Made by a program: the position numbers and the translations under genes. A stretch of 64,000 nt of DNA, from positions 1-64,000 of the forward strand of contig MU119255.1 of the NCBI GenBank assembly GCA_014904845.1, read 5' to 3'. Positions 47,801 through 59,681 of this stretch are shown here, in pieces. A model generated the notes under the pieces. The model was not told the DNA's origin. It searched no databases and saw only the letters and a program-made list of their open reading frames with translations. The stretch comes from Acephala macrosclerotiorum. Lineage: Eukaryota; Ascomycota; Leotiomycetes; Helotiales; Mollisiaceae. Within the stretch, counting starts at the first letter, position 1. Each line of letters opens with the position of its first letter.

Positions 47801-48400
47801 GCTGAACGTCTCCATAGCTGCGCAGCTTTAAAGGGGGGAGGGTGTCGCCTGGTAATATGAGGCTCCGCAGTAAGTGTATTTCTGCCCAAGGCGCTAAGAC
47901 AATAAAACACTTCTATTCTAGTTATATAGCTGCGCAGCTTTCAAGGGGAGTCCTAGGGGGTCTCCCCCTGGAATATATATCAAAAAAGTGATTTAGGTTG
48001 ATTAAATTGATCGCAGCAACTTTATATAAAAGAGGGGGGTCCCAGGGGGTGTCTCCTTGGTAATATGAGGCTCCGCAGTAAGTGTGTTTCTGCCTTAGGC
48101 ACTAAAGAGCTTATCAGTTTATCGGTTTTCACCGCCCGGCAAAATCTGAACCACTACTTTAATAAAACCATTTCAACTTCAAATCTTTATAAAACACTCA
48201 AATTAAGAGCTTTTAACTTGAAACTTGCAATGTGGGTAAATTTATAAAGTCGAAGACTTTGTAGCCCCCCGCAAGGGCGCTTTTACGAGGCCTGCAGAGC
48301 AAAATGTGCGTCGAGTAAAGAAAGAAAGGGCCCGTTCGCTATTGGCTCACTTAGCGAGTCGCCGGACGGGCCTTTTCTTTCGGAACGAGAGAATACATTT
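47801..48400 (-). repeat. Hairpin-rich dispersed element, copy B (inverted relative to copy A)
   Basis: Reverse complement matches copy A at 301-840, starting from the end near 48400. Shared landmarks: the stem at 48321-48335/48366-48380, the aaagtcgaagactt palindrome near 48246, the GCCGGGCGG/GGTAATATGAGGCTCCGCAGTAAGTG segments, and GCTGCGCAGC. Copy B also has an internal duplication: GGTAATATGAGGCTCCGCAG occurs at about 47855 and again at about 48059, ~205 bp apart. The stem has changed sequence yet stays paired. No coding capacity. Confidence 0.75.
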
Positions 48401-48753
48401 TATTTATATATTATTATTTATTTTCGTAATATTTTATAAATATTTACAATTAAAATAATTTATTTAAATTATATAAAAAACCCTCGTCTAATCCGGGATG
48501 ACTGATAGCAAGCCCTTGGCCAGGCAAGGGATTTTAGTCGATTGGTGAATTCGGTGTTCTAAAATTATTATCACACGATATTTTATGCCTAAGGCGAAAA
48601 ATATATCTAACCCCGCAAATTAGTCGATTCTGATGTGGCACCACTTTTTCTCAAACTGTCTGGGCCCTCCTATCTTAACATCCGTCACTCTCACATCTCA
48701 CTAGACAGCTCAAGAGTCACGGTTTCACAAATCTAAACGAAGTATATATCACG
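48401..48753. other. AT-rich flank, then promoter of the RBR gene
   Basis: 48401-48480 is AT-rich. 48481-48650 contains a short CCCTTGG/CCAAGGG-type hairpin and another tgcctaaggc motif like those in copies A and B. No gene. Confidence 0.4.
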
Positions 48754-50158
48754 ATGGAAGTGGCTCCAATTCCCCACAACCAAGACATTGCAGTCTTTGA
48801 CGAGGAAGTCAACGCCATTCGTCTGCAGATGGAGGAAATTCAATTACAACAGGACTTCAGAAAGGGAAAATATGTGGAAGGAAGAGCTCCTGACCGAGAA
48901 GTTGCTATTCACGACTTCGAGATTGAGTTGGGTAGGTCCTCCTCTTTCTCAGCGATCAAAAATTCGCCCGGAGTATCGAGAAGGCTATCGATGACGATGC
49001 CACAACCCTTGCCGAGGTCAGCACTGAAGAGGATCGGGCCCGAGAAGATAGGGCTATGGCATTGAGGATCAGTGGTGAAGATCTAGGGGCTGAGGATATA
49101 GAGGGCTTGAAGGGAGTGGTCGAAGGTATAGAGAATACCTGGACGCAGGAAGGCAACCCGCCCACAAGGTCTGTCAAAGAATCTGACAGCGAAGGCTTTG
49201 CTGGACCTTCAGTTCCACATACACAAGGACGGCATGAAGCTCCTAGATGCCTCTCGCCTTGTATGGTTGACTGTGTCGCTTGCGGAGACGCGTTTCAATT
49301 GTCCGGGCTCGTCCGCTGCCCCTGCGGTGACCTTTACTGCCCTGAGTGTTTGAAGTCGTTATTTGTTCGTGCTACTACTGATGAAGCACTCTTTCCGCCG
49401 CGGTGCTGCCGTCAAACTATACCGTTGTCAGCTATCGAATCTGAGCTCTCTGACGAATCTCTCTCAAATTTCAATAGCGCGGCAATTGAGTTCAGCACCA
49501 CCAACAGGACCTACTGTGTCCGGACAGATTGTGGGAAGTTTATCCCGCCTGATCATATACATTCGAGTCGAGCCGTTTGTCTACATTGTAGAGCCGAAAC
49601 ATGTGCTCACTGCAAAGGGGCTCTCCATAGTGGCGACTGTCCGAAAGATCAGGCGCTGCAGGCACTATTGACGCTTGCAGAGGAAGAAAGATGGCGAAGA
49701 TGTTTTGGCTGCAACGCTATGGTGGAGCTCAACACTGGGTGCAACCATATCACGTAAGCATAATTCCTATGCCCGTTTGTTGTGCTTCGGACTTATACGC
49801 TGTCTATAGGTGTAAATGCTCGGCTCAGTTCTGCTACACATGTGGGGTGCAATGGAAAAATTGCACTTGCGAGATTTGGGAGGAGAGGAACCTACTTGGT
49901 AGAGCTGAACAAGTCGTTGATAGGGAGGCAGATTATCCTATAGCTGCCCCTGAACGTCACCGTCGTGTGGTGGAGATCCGACGGGAACTTCAAGCAAATC
50001 ATGAGTGCGACCATCCTGGTCGCTGGGAGAGACAGGAGGGTTATCGCCGCAGAGGATACAAATGTGAGATCTGCGATGCACGGCACTGGAAGTATATTCT
50101 CAGATGCCGCCACTGCCACCTTGTGGCTTGTGAAGAGTGTCGAAGGCATCGAGTCTGA
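48754..50158 (+). pseudogene. RBR (RING-between-RING) E3 ubiquitin ligase-like protein, one frameshift
   Basis: RBR ligases pass ubiquitin through a catalytic Cys in RING2. Seen: N-terminal helix (MEEIQLQQDFRKGKYVEG), RING1-like Cys block (CVACGDAFQLSGLVRCPCGDLYCPEC), IBR (CVRTDCGKFIPP...CLHCRAETCAHCKG), RING2 (CFGCNAMVELNTGCNHITC KC...FCYTCG), with the presumptive catalytic Cys after GCNHIT. An intron at 49754-49809 (56 nt) splits that motif in phase. Near 48952 the frame must shift by one base to continue from the N-terminus into ARSIEKAIDDDATTLAEV; the only GT-AG pair there would make a 21-nt intron, too short to splice, so a one-base deletion is likelier. A product from the ATG at 49056 would still contain all the RING parts, so partial function is possible. 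Confidence 0.75.
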
Positions 50159-51700
50159 ACAGTTTCCTAGCTTTGGTATGCTTCAGTCTTCTAGTCACAA
50201 ATAATTTGACAAGTCTCCCAACGGTCTATCGCCTCTGTCGATATATTTCACTTAGCCTGTTATTTCTTGCGTATTAAAAATGAGCTTTAATGCCCGGAAG
50301 TCCATTTCACTGATTACTTCGCTTTTTGGATGGTCTTTAAGATGATTATATTTCGATTAGTAAATAAAATATATGAATTAAAAGGTAGAAGAAATGAAGA
50401 TGGCAAATATCACGTGTAAGTCAACTGGAAAATATATATATATATATTGTTGCATATCGCAAAACGGTGGAAACATGTCATTCCAACGTCATTCCGGAAC
50501 AATCGATGATTAATTATATGACTTGGAGACGATGCCATTACGGAGCATATCCTTAGGTGCACGTTCCTCGAGAAACACATCTGCCTCATCGAGCAGCAAA
50601 GTGGGCAGTTCCCCGGCTATGTTGTATCTGGAGTAGTATTAACTACTCTCAGTTTGGCTTCTATATCATGCGGAAGCAGGTTTACTGGAATCAGGTAGGT
50701 AAGTTGCTGGTGCTCTTTTAATGTCCGGTTCTTTAGGCCTCCGCAAAAACCAGTCAGGACTTGCTATTTGCTCCATCGATGGTAGAAACGACTCGAAGTC
50801 GACAGATTTGCAAATAATATAGCAGCCAGTTTTGCGGATACAGAGAATCAATGCTACGTCAACCTCGCAGAATTCTCTTATCTCATATGCTTTTTAAGCA
50901 AGGCTTCTTTTCTTCTGTTCAGCCTCTGTCTTCTCTCTTGAGTTTGCTGATCATAGTTATGGATTTCATAATTATGCCTTGAAGATTATAAAGTGGGTTT
51001 AATGGCATCCTTTGTATTATATGATCTATTTCCAAGACTAAGCAATTCTTACTATTCCTAACTCTAGGATTTCAATATCAGAAACCGAGATCCAAAATCC
51101 ACTGAAGCTATCCCAATAGGACCAAACTTCTAAACTGGAAACCAAAACCAAAAATCGAACGACTAAAGCTATTTTTAGGTACTCAGGCCTATTCTTGGAA
51201 GATAAGCGCTCCCAGTTCTTTGGCTGAGTGACCACCAATAGCATGCTCGTTCATGACTTACTTATAATCAAATCAGGAAGTCCAGTGCTGATACCAGTAG
51301 AGATCTATCAGCCCTTGCTGCCAAGGGCAATTCTCAGAGGGAAGCTTGGAGAAGGAGGTGAGCACCAGTGGTAACCAGTTTGGGATAAGCTTGGAGTAGA
51401 AGGCGAGTACCAGATGTTCTTATTCTATGGCTACAATCCGACCAAAACATCATTTCTCGGTACTTTGAATGTTATCCCTCTGTCCGCTATTCATTCCTAG
51501 CAGCGGCGCAACATGTCGCCGGCAGCGAACCCTTGATAACACCAGTTGCAAGCCCTGCGGCTGATCTGGATATCGAATCTGCCGTACTATAGAAGGGCAA
51601 TGGTCTTAAAGAAAAAAGGCCCAACTATAAGTTACTTCGTCTTGGCCAATAGACTAGACTAATTCGATAATCTTTAACACGTAATAATCAATCCTAAGTA
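50159..51700. other. Long region without a recognisable gene
   Basis: No ORF with family marks. Contains the short direct repeat at 51342-51413. GC-richer text at 51490-51600 could be an old repeat fragment. Confidence 0.4.
51342..51413 (+). repeat. Imperfect 27-bp direct repeat
   Basis: 51342-51368 and 51387-51413 agree at about 23 of 27 positions (AAGCTTGGAG-AGAAGG-GAG-ACCAG), 45 bp apart. Probably a local duplication. Confidence 0.7.
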
Positions 51701-51719
51701 ATTCAGCTTGTTAAAAGAG

Positions 51720-52080
51720 GCTTGATTGTTTACAATAAGCAAAGGGTTTTTTATATATTAAAAAATACGTAATTAGTATTACTCTTGAAATTAATTAATA
51801 TAAAAAAAGATTTTTTTAATATTTATCGTTTAATATTTATATATTTTAAATTTTAAATTTATAATTATTAAATAAAAAAATTAAATTATAAAATAATTAT
51901 AATATATATTTTTTATATTTTTTTTAATATAATTATAATTATTTAATTAATATAAATATTAAAAAAATGCGCTTTTTAAACGTAAAATTAATTACTAGTT
52001 TACTTTGTGATTCGTAATAAAAATCTTACTTTACAATAGTTAAACACGTTATATTATACGCGTAAAAAATATACTTTTGA
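51720..52080. repeat. Small AT-rich RIP-like block
   Basis: Same character as 1195-2010: nearly pure A/T with residual G and C almost only in CpG. Confidence 0.6.
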
Positions 52081-53206
52081 ATACTTAGATGGTCCTCGTT
52101 TCGATGCTTCTAAAACAATCGAGAAATAATTATCATACTGAGTGGTTGGGCGCTCACGCAACAATGCTTGTCCTCTGTGTTTCTGTCTTGTCGTCCTTGA
52201 AAACCCGAGGCCATTCCTCGTGTGTGTGTTGTGCCGCTAGTTGAGTTTATATAAAGAAGCTTCTTTTGGATCTAGGAAGTCCCCCAATCATCATTACTAT
52301 GGTACGACAGCAGACATCGCAACGGAATCTACCTCATATTAGTGACATAAATCGACCGGATTTCGGCTCTATAACTTAGCCCCTTCTCCATTACCCGTCC
52401 TTCTGCAAAAACCAAACATCTGTCCGGTGGGAGAAGTTTGAGAGATCCTGACCTTCATGGAAGCCTAGAAAGAAGGTGGTGGCACAATGATGACAGCGCA
52501 TACGCCGCGCTAATTTGGTGAGAATGGAGCGCCGTTACACAACTCGCCGCCTAGAGGGCTGAGCTCGAGTCGATCCAGCCACCATGCAATTGTGACCTGA
52601 TATCCACATTCTTACCACCCCTACATCCTGATCCTCGATAAGCTTACTTTTGTGGCGCTTGCAAATGACTATCAAATTGGGCGTTGCACATTGACCGAGG
52701 AGTTCACGGAGCCTTGCCGGTGACTTGGCCTGCAGCAGTGCATTCACCCACCCGTGTTCCAATCTCCCGATATGGATACTCGCAGCTCCAAATCTAAAGT
52801 GGCTTCTATGCACAACAAGTATGTGTAACGATTCAGCTGCAAACAGCCAACCATTTCAGTTCATCAAGACAATTAAAAAGAAAATTCCATTTCCTGCCTT
52901 GCAAGCTGAAAGCATGTCATCATTTCAGCTCCCTTCTGTTCACCGTTGTAAGCCACGTCAAACAGCCTCAAATCTCATATGATATTGCAGTTGTTATGTC
53001 AAAGAATAAATACTTCAGGTTGAGGCCAACTGAAACCCCTTATCTTAGGCTCTCTTCCCACACTTTCTCTACGATATCATTAAGTTGAAGGAAAGGCAAA
53101 ACACAAAATCAAGCTGCAGGCCAAATTCCAAAGTTAACACAGGTCTATTCCTCTTGGTCATTATACGGTTATACCTAAGCAAAAACTGAAACTTGCCTCA
53201 GGTAAA
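52081..53206. other. Region upstream of the beta-propeller gene, nothing recognised
   Basis: Short ORFs without family marks. No promoter motif called. Confidence 0.4.
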
Positions 53207-55651
53207 ATGATCGTAACTCAACGCAACGACAATGCGCGTACAGGTCTGAACAACAACGAGACCATTCTTAACCAAGCCAATGTGTCTGGTGGTAACTTCG
53301 GGAAAATATTTGAACGCATCGTGGACGGAAGCGTCTATGCTCAACCACTCGTCGTGAAGAATGTCTTACTACCCGGACAATCCGAGCCTCTTGACGTTCT
53401 CTATGTAGCAACGATGCACAATTCAGTGTACTGCTTCTACGCAGCTCATAGTGATATTACCGCTCCGCTTTGGAAGCAGAATTTGGGACCATCAATTCAA
53501 CTTCCAGATGGGGACGTGGGTGGGTTTGGATACAGAGACATTGCCTGGGAGGTTGGCATTCTTTCCACGCCTGTCATCGATACGACCGCAAATGCCATCT
53601 TTGTAGTGTCAACGGGCCCTGACCCAAGCCAAGGCATGAAGGTCATTCACACCTTGTGGAAACTGGGCCTCGACGGCACGAAGCATGGCAGCGTTCAACT
53701 CAACGCCAACCACAATGCCATCCAATTTTCGAGCAATCGTCAGAACCAACGGCCGGCGCTCACCCTAGCAAATGGCACTGTGTACATTGCTTTCGCATCC
53801 TATGGCGATACGAGAGACTACCAAGGCTGGATCTTGGGCTATAGCGCAACTACGCTCAGTCATAACAACACCTTCACTACCGCCCCAAACTATAAGTCGG
53901 GTGACTGGGGAGCAGGTATATGGCAGGCTGGGAATGGTCTTGCAGTGGATGATGATGGCAACTTGTACTGTATGACTGGGAATGGTGCAGATACAGGAGA
54001 CTGGAGCGAATCCGTGCTGAAACTTAGCCCAGGCCTCGATAAAGTACTTTCCTTCTTCACGCCTTCCAACAAGAACGATTTGAATGGCTCTGATGCAGAC
54101 TTCGGATCCAGTGGTGTGGTATTGATTCCAAGTACCAACTTTGTCATTGGCGGTGGGAAAGCCAGCATTCTCTATCTTATGGATCGTGGCAACCTCGGCG
54201 GATTTAACACGACTCAGAACAACGTCGTCGCCTCCCTGAACGTCACAGCAGGCGAAGACCCGACGAAAACCCACCACATCCATGGAGCTCCTGCCTACTA
54301 CGACGGCCCTGACGGCCCAAGACTCTATGTTTGGCCTGAGAACTCATATCCGAAAGCGGTCAGTTTCGCCGGCAGCTCCCCCAACCTGACCGTGTCCTCG
54401 ATCGGTACTCTCACGGATCCAGAAAATGTCCCTGGGGGCAGCTCCGGGATGCCAGGAGGCCTCCTTAGCGTGTCTTCTGATGGAACCAAGCCAGGAACAG
54501 GCATCCTCTGGGCAAATCACCCGTATACAGGAGATGCAAACCAGGACGTCCGTCCTGGCGTTCTGCGCGCCTTCGATCCCTATGATTTGAGAAAAGTTCT
54601 CTACCATAGCCGTCAGGATTCGATGCGTGATGACTTTGGGAACATGGCCAAGTTCTGCTGCCCTACCATTCTTGGGGGCCGCGTATACCAGGCAACTATG
54701 GGAGGAATCCAGAGCAAGCAGTGGCTGCAAATCGACACCACGAACGTCACACCTGCACTCGCCAACCAGAACGACAACCGCCTGGCTGTCGCCTTCCTCG
54801 GAACTGACGGCCAGATAAATGTCAACAGCTCGCCCAATGGCCTGCTCTGGGACAGCAATACAAGACTCTTGGTCCCGGGACAGCACTCGAATCTATCTCC
54901 AGGGTTGGCCTTCAATTCCAATGGCACGACATACCTGGGCTGGGTCGGTACAGACAGCAACATCAACATCATGCAGACCAGCTCAGCAGCCCTCGATGGA
55001 TGGGAGTTCCGCAAACGCACCCTTGATCAGAGCAACACCGGTGTCTCTCTCGCCTTTAGCAACGGGATGTTGATTGTTGCCTGGACTGGAAATGACCCCA
55101 ATGAGTCCCTCAACGTGGCCACTACAATTGATAGCGGCGCCAGCTGGAAGACGAAGGTGACTCTAGTGGATAGTAGCCAGAGCAAACCTTCCCTGGTGAT
55201 GCATGGCAACACGTTGGTGCTGGCATGGACTGGAAGAGACAGCCTCGCCCAGGTCAACATCATGACTTGTTCAGATCTGAAATCTCTTCAATTTGGTAAT
55301 AAGGTCACTATCGGGACGGCGCGGGCTAGCTCTACGCCAGCCATGGACTTCGACAACGACGGGGTGCCGTGGCTAGTATGGAACGGTACCGACCCCCAAC
55401 ACTTGTTGAACTCGATCACATCCGAGTCCTCGAATACTTCGGGGTTCACGGACCAAAACGCGAGGGTACGAACGTTTCAGGACGATTCTTCGCCGAGCGG
55501 GCCAGCGTTCTGTCGATTCAAGGGGCGGATGATAATGGCGTGGGAAGGCGGCGATCATGCACTCAACTATGCAGTTGTTGGTAGGGGCAGTGTAGCAGTG
55601 TATGGATTTTTAGGTGGCACAAATAATCTCATTCAGCATGATGAGTTGTAA
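53207..55651 (+). CDS. Large beta-propeller protein of bacterial type (PQQ-like quinoprotein fold), intronless
   Basis: Single uninterrupted 814-codon ORF. The N-terminal ~500 residues (QRNDNARTGLNNNETILN, VDGSVYAQPLVVKN, YVATMHNSVYCFYA, ILSTPVIDTTANAIFVVS) resemble bacterial PQQ-like propeller proteins, with repeated VYVAT/TPVID-type strands. From about residue 535 to 810 there is a second set of about six shorter repeats built around W-x-G-x-D (LGWVGTDSNINIM, VAWTGNDPNESLNV, LAWTGRDSLAQVNI, LVWNGTDPQHL, AWEGGDHALNY), probably another propeller. No signal peptide or membrane span is visible at this start. Lack of introns in 2.4 kb contrasts with its neighbours, suggesting acquisition from bacteria (inference). 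No catalytic residues can be assigned; glycan binding or a structural role are guesses. Confidence 0.88.
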   Translation: MIVTQRNDNARTGLNNNETILNQANVSGGNFGKIFERIVDGSVYAQPLVVKNVLLPGQSEPLDVLYVATMHNSVYCFYAAHSDITAPLWKQNLGPSIQLPDGDVGGFGYRDIAWEVGILSTPVIDTTANAIFVVSTGPDPSQGMKVIHTLWKLGLDGTKHGSVQLNANHNAIQFSSNRQNQRPALTLANGTVYIAFASYGDTRDYQGWILGYSATTLSHNNTFTTAPNYKSGDWGAGIWQAGNGLAVDDDGNLYCMTGNGADTGDWSESVLKLSPGLDKVLSFFTPSNKNDLNGSDADFGSSGVVLIPSTNFVIGGGKASILYLMDRGNLGGFNTTQNNVVASLNVTAGEDPTKTHHIHGAPAYYDGPDGPRLYVWPENSYPKAVSFAGSSPNLTVSSIGTLTDPENVPGGSSGMPGGLLSVSSDGTKPGTGILWANHPYTGDANQDVRPGVLRAFDPYDLRKVLYHSRQDSMRDDFGNMAKFCCPTILGGRVYQATMGGIQSKQWLQIDTTNVTPALANQNDNRLAVAFLGTDGQINVNSSPNGLLWDSNTRLLVPGQHSNLSPGLAFNSNGTTYLGWVGTDSNINIMQTSSAALDGWEFRKRTLDQSNTGVSLAFSNGMLIVAWTGNDPNESLNVATTIDSGASWKTKVTLVDSSQSKPSLVMHGNTLVLAWTGRDSLAQVNIMTCSDLKSLQFGNKVTIGTARASSTPAMDFDNDGVPWLVWNGTDPQHLLNSITSESSNTSGFTDQNARVRTFQDDSSPSGPAFCRFKGRMIMAWEGGDHALNYAVVGRGSVAVYGFLGGTNNLIQHDEL

Positions 55652-57529
55652 GAAGGCCAACTAGAAATAGCACTTCTCCTCGGGGTTGGATATCTCAAGA
55701 AACATTACCAATTGTGATGCTTTTACGCGAGAGTGAATGTCCGTTTAATTAAAATCTTCCCCATGATGGGGCTTGTGATGGACACAAAAAGTGATACTGA
55801 TCTTCAATATTCGAAGTTAAAGTTGGACATTCGTCTAGACTTGAAGGAATAGGATTTGAATATCATAGAACTTTCGAAGATTCAAAGCGATATTCATTAC
55901 CTGGACTAAAACTCGAAGGAATATTTAGTAGAGAAGCAGTTGAAATTGTCCTACTAAGCTTGGTACATTTAGCTCCGCTTTTCTTCGTTCACCGCAAAGG
56001 GGGCTCCTCGGCTAAGAAAGGGGCTCCATCACGTGTTTACAAAAAAAACTTTAAATTACACAACGAGGAAGAGTCACAAGCTTATTCTTATTTATCGTTT
56101 ACTCTTCTCAACTCGCCTCATCTGACTTTTACAAAGAGATGAACACCGCTCTCACCCCATATATCTCAAATCAAAAGCTATCATTGGAAGCTTTCGATCA
56201 AGTGAGAATCAGTTTAAGGCAGGGCTCTTGTTCAACATCTGACTCGAGAGCAAAGAAGCACGGCTATGTAAAGATACAAAACCCATCTTCTTCTCCCTAA
56301 ATGTTGACCACTACTACAAGGAGTGGCACGGAGAAGAAGCATCCAACTCCGAGTTCATTCCAGGGCCATCTTCCAGTTCCTACATCTGAAGGTCGGACAA
56401 AATTTAAACCTGGCGAGTGTCGAAGATTCCGGCTGCCCCTTTGAAATTATGTCTGAGCATGGTTGAGAGACAAGATTAACAACAGCCAGGTACTTGACAA
56501 TCCTTGTTGTCTTTTAGAATTTAACGCATCTGCTACTGGCTGTAATACGTCACTATATGATAAAGCCAAAGTTAGCCGCTTAATAGAACAATATAAAAAA
56601 CGAGTACTCCTCCTCAAATCACAAAAATGGCTCCACTACCGGTGCTTGCACCCCATTTGTATGATCGTGTTAGTTTTCTGAAGGCAGTAACTAGTGTTTA
56701 TATCATGAGCGTGAAGAACTACTTCGGCGAAAGTGAGCCGAGCGTGCGGTATCCAGTGTCATAGTACGCTTGCGACGATGCTAAGTATCCTTAACTAATT
56801 TAGTCTGAAAGAACCTCGAAAGGAGATACGGAGTAAAGCAACTAACTTAGCACTCACCACGCAGCCATAGTATACAAACGCTTGCCTTCCTAATCTCACA
56901 TATACCGAGCCGTGGTACCATAGCATTAGAAACTTCCCCTATAGAAAGACGACATCTCTATATTTCCCCTTGGCGCTGCTTGAGTTAGCTTGAACAGTAT
57001 ACTTGGGGATCCGTTTTGGCTCCTGGGTGCTGTTTACTAGACCTTACGAGAAGAGTATTCTTATAAACGATTATAAAGACATCTTTATAATAACTAGTGG
57101 CTTCGGAATCGCAACAAATTTACTATATTTAAAGTAGCTTATTCACGGTTATAATCGCGGCCTAGCCGCTTTTTAATAATATATTAAATAAAAATAAATT
57201 TTTTACCCGATATAAATTATATAATTTTATGTAATAATTTTAAATATTTATAAAAGTTTAAAATATTACTTTTATAAAGTAAAAAAACACCGTTTTTATA
57301 TTTATTTATAAAATAAATTCTATATCTTGATCCCACTGCGCTCCGCCAATCCACCTAGCTTCGAGAAACATCACTTTCATCTAATATGGATTCGAAACTT
57401 CTTCAACTTTGAACCAGTTTTCAAGTGGCGAACAAACATTATATTATAATGTAATTAAAACACCATCTCAGCTCAACAATACCAGCCAAATGCAATTACT
57501 AATCAAGATCACCATCCTTCCCCTCTATC
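55652..57529. other. Long region without a recognisable gene; includes an AT-rich patch
   Basis: Short ORFs only. 57170-57320 is AT-rich. No RNA gene or element recognised. Confidence 0.4.

Positions 57530-59681
<2,152 letters not shown>

Noticed and set aside
48932..48952. GT-AG pair that could be an intron in the RBR gene
   Set aside because: It would be only 21 nt long and does not restore the reading frame.
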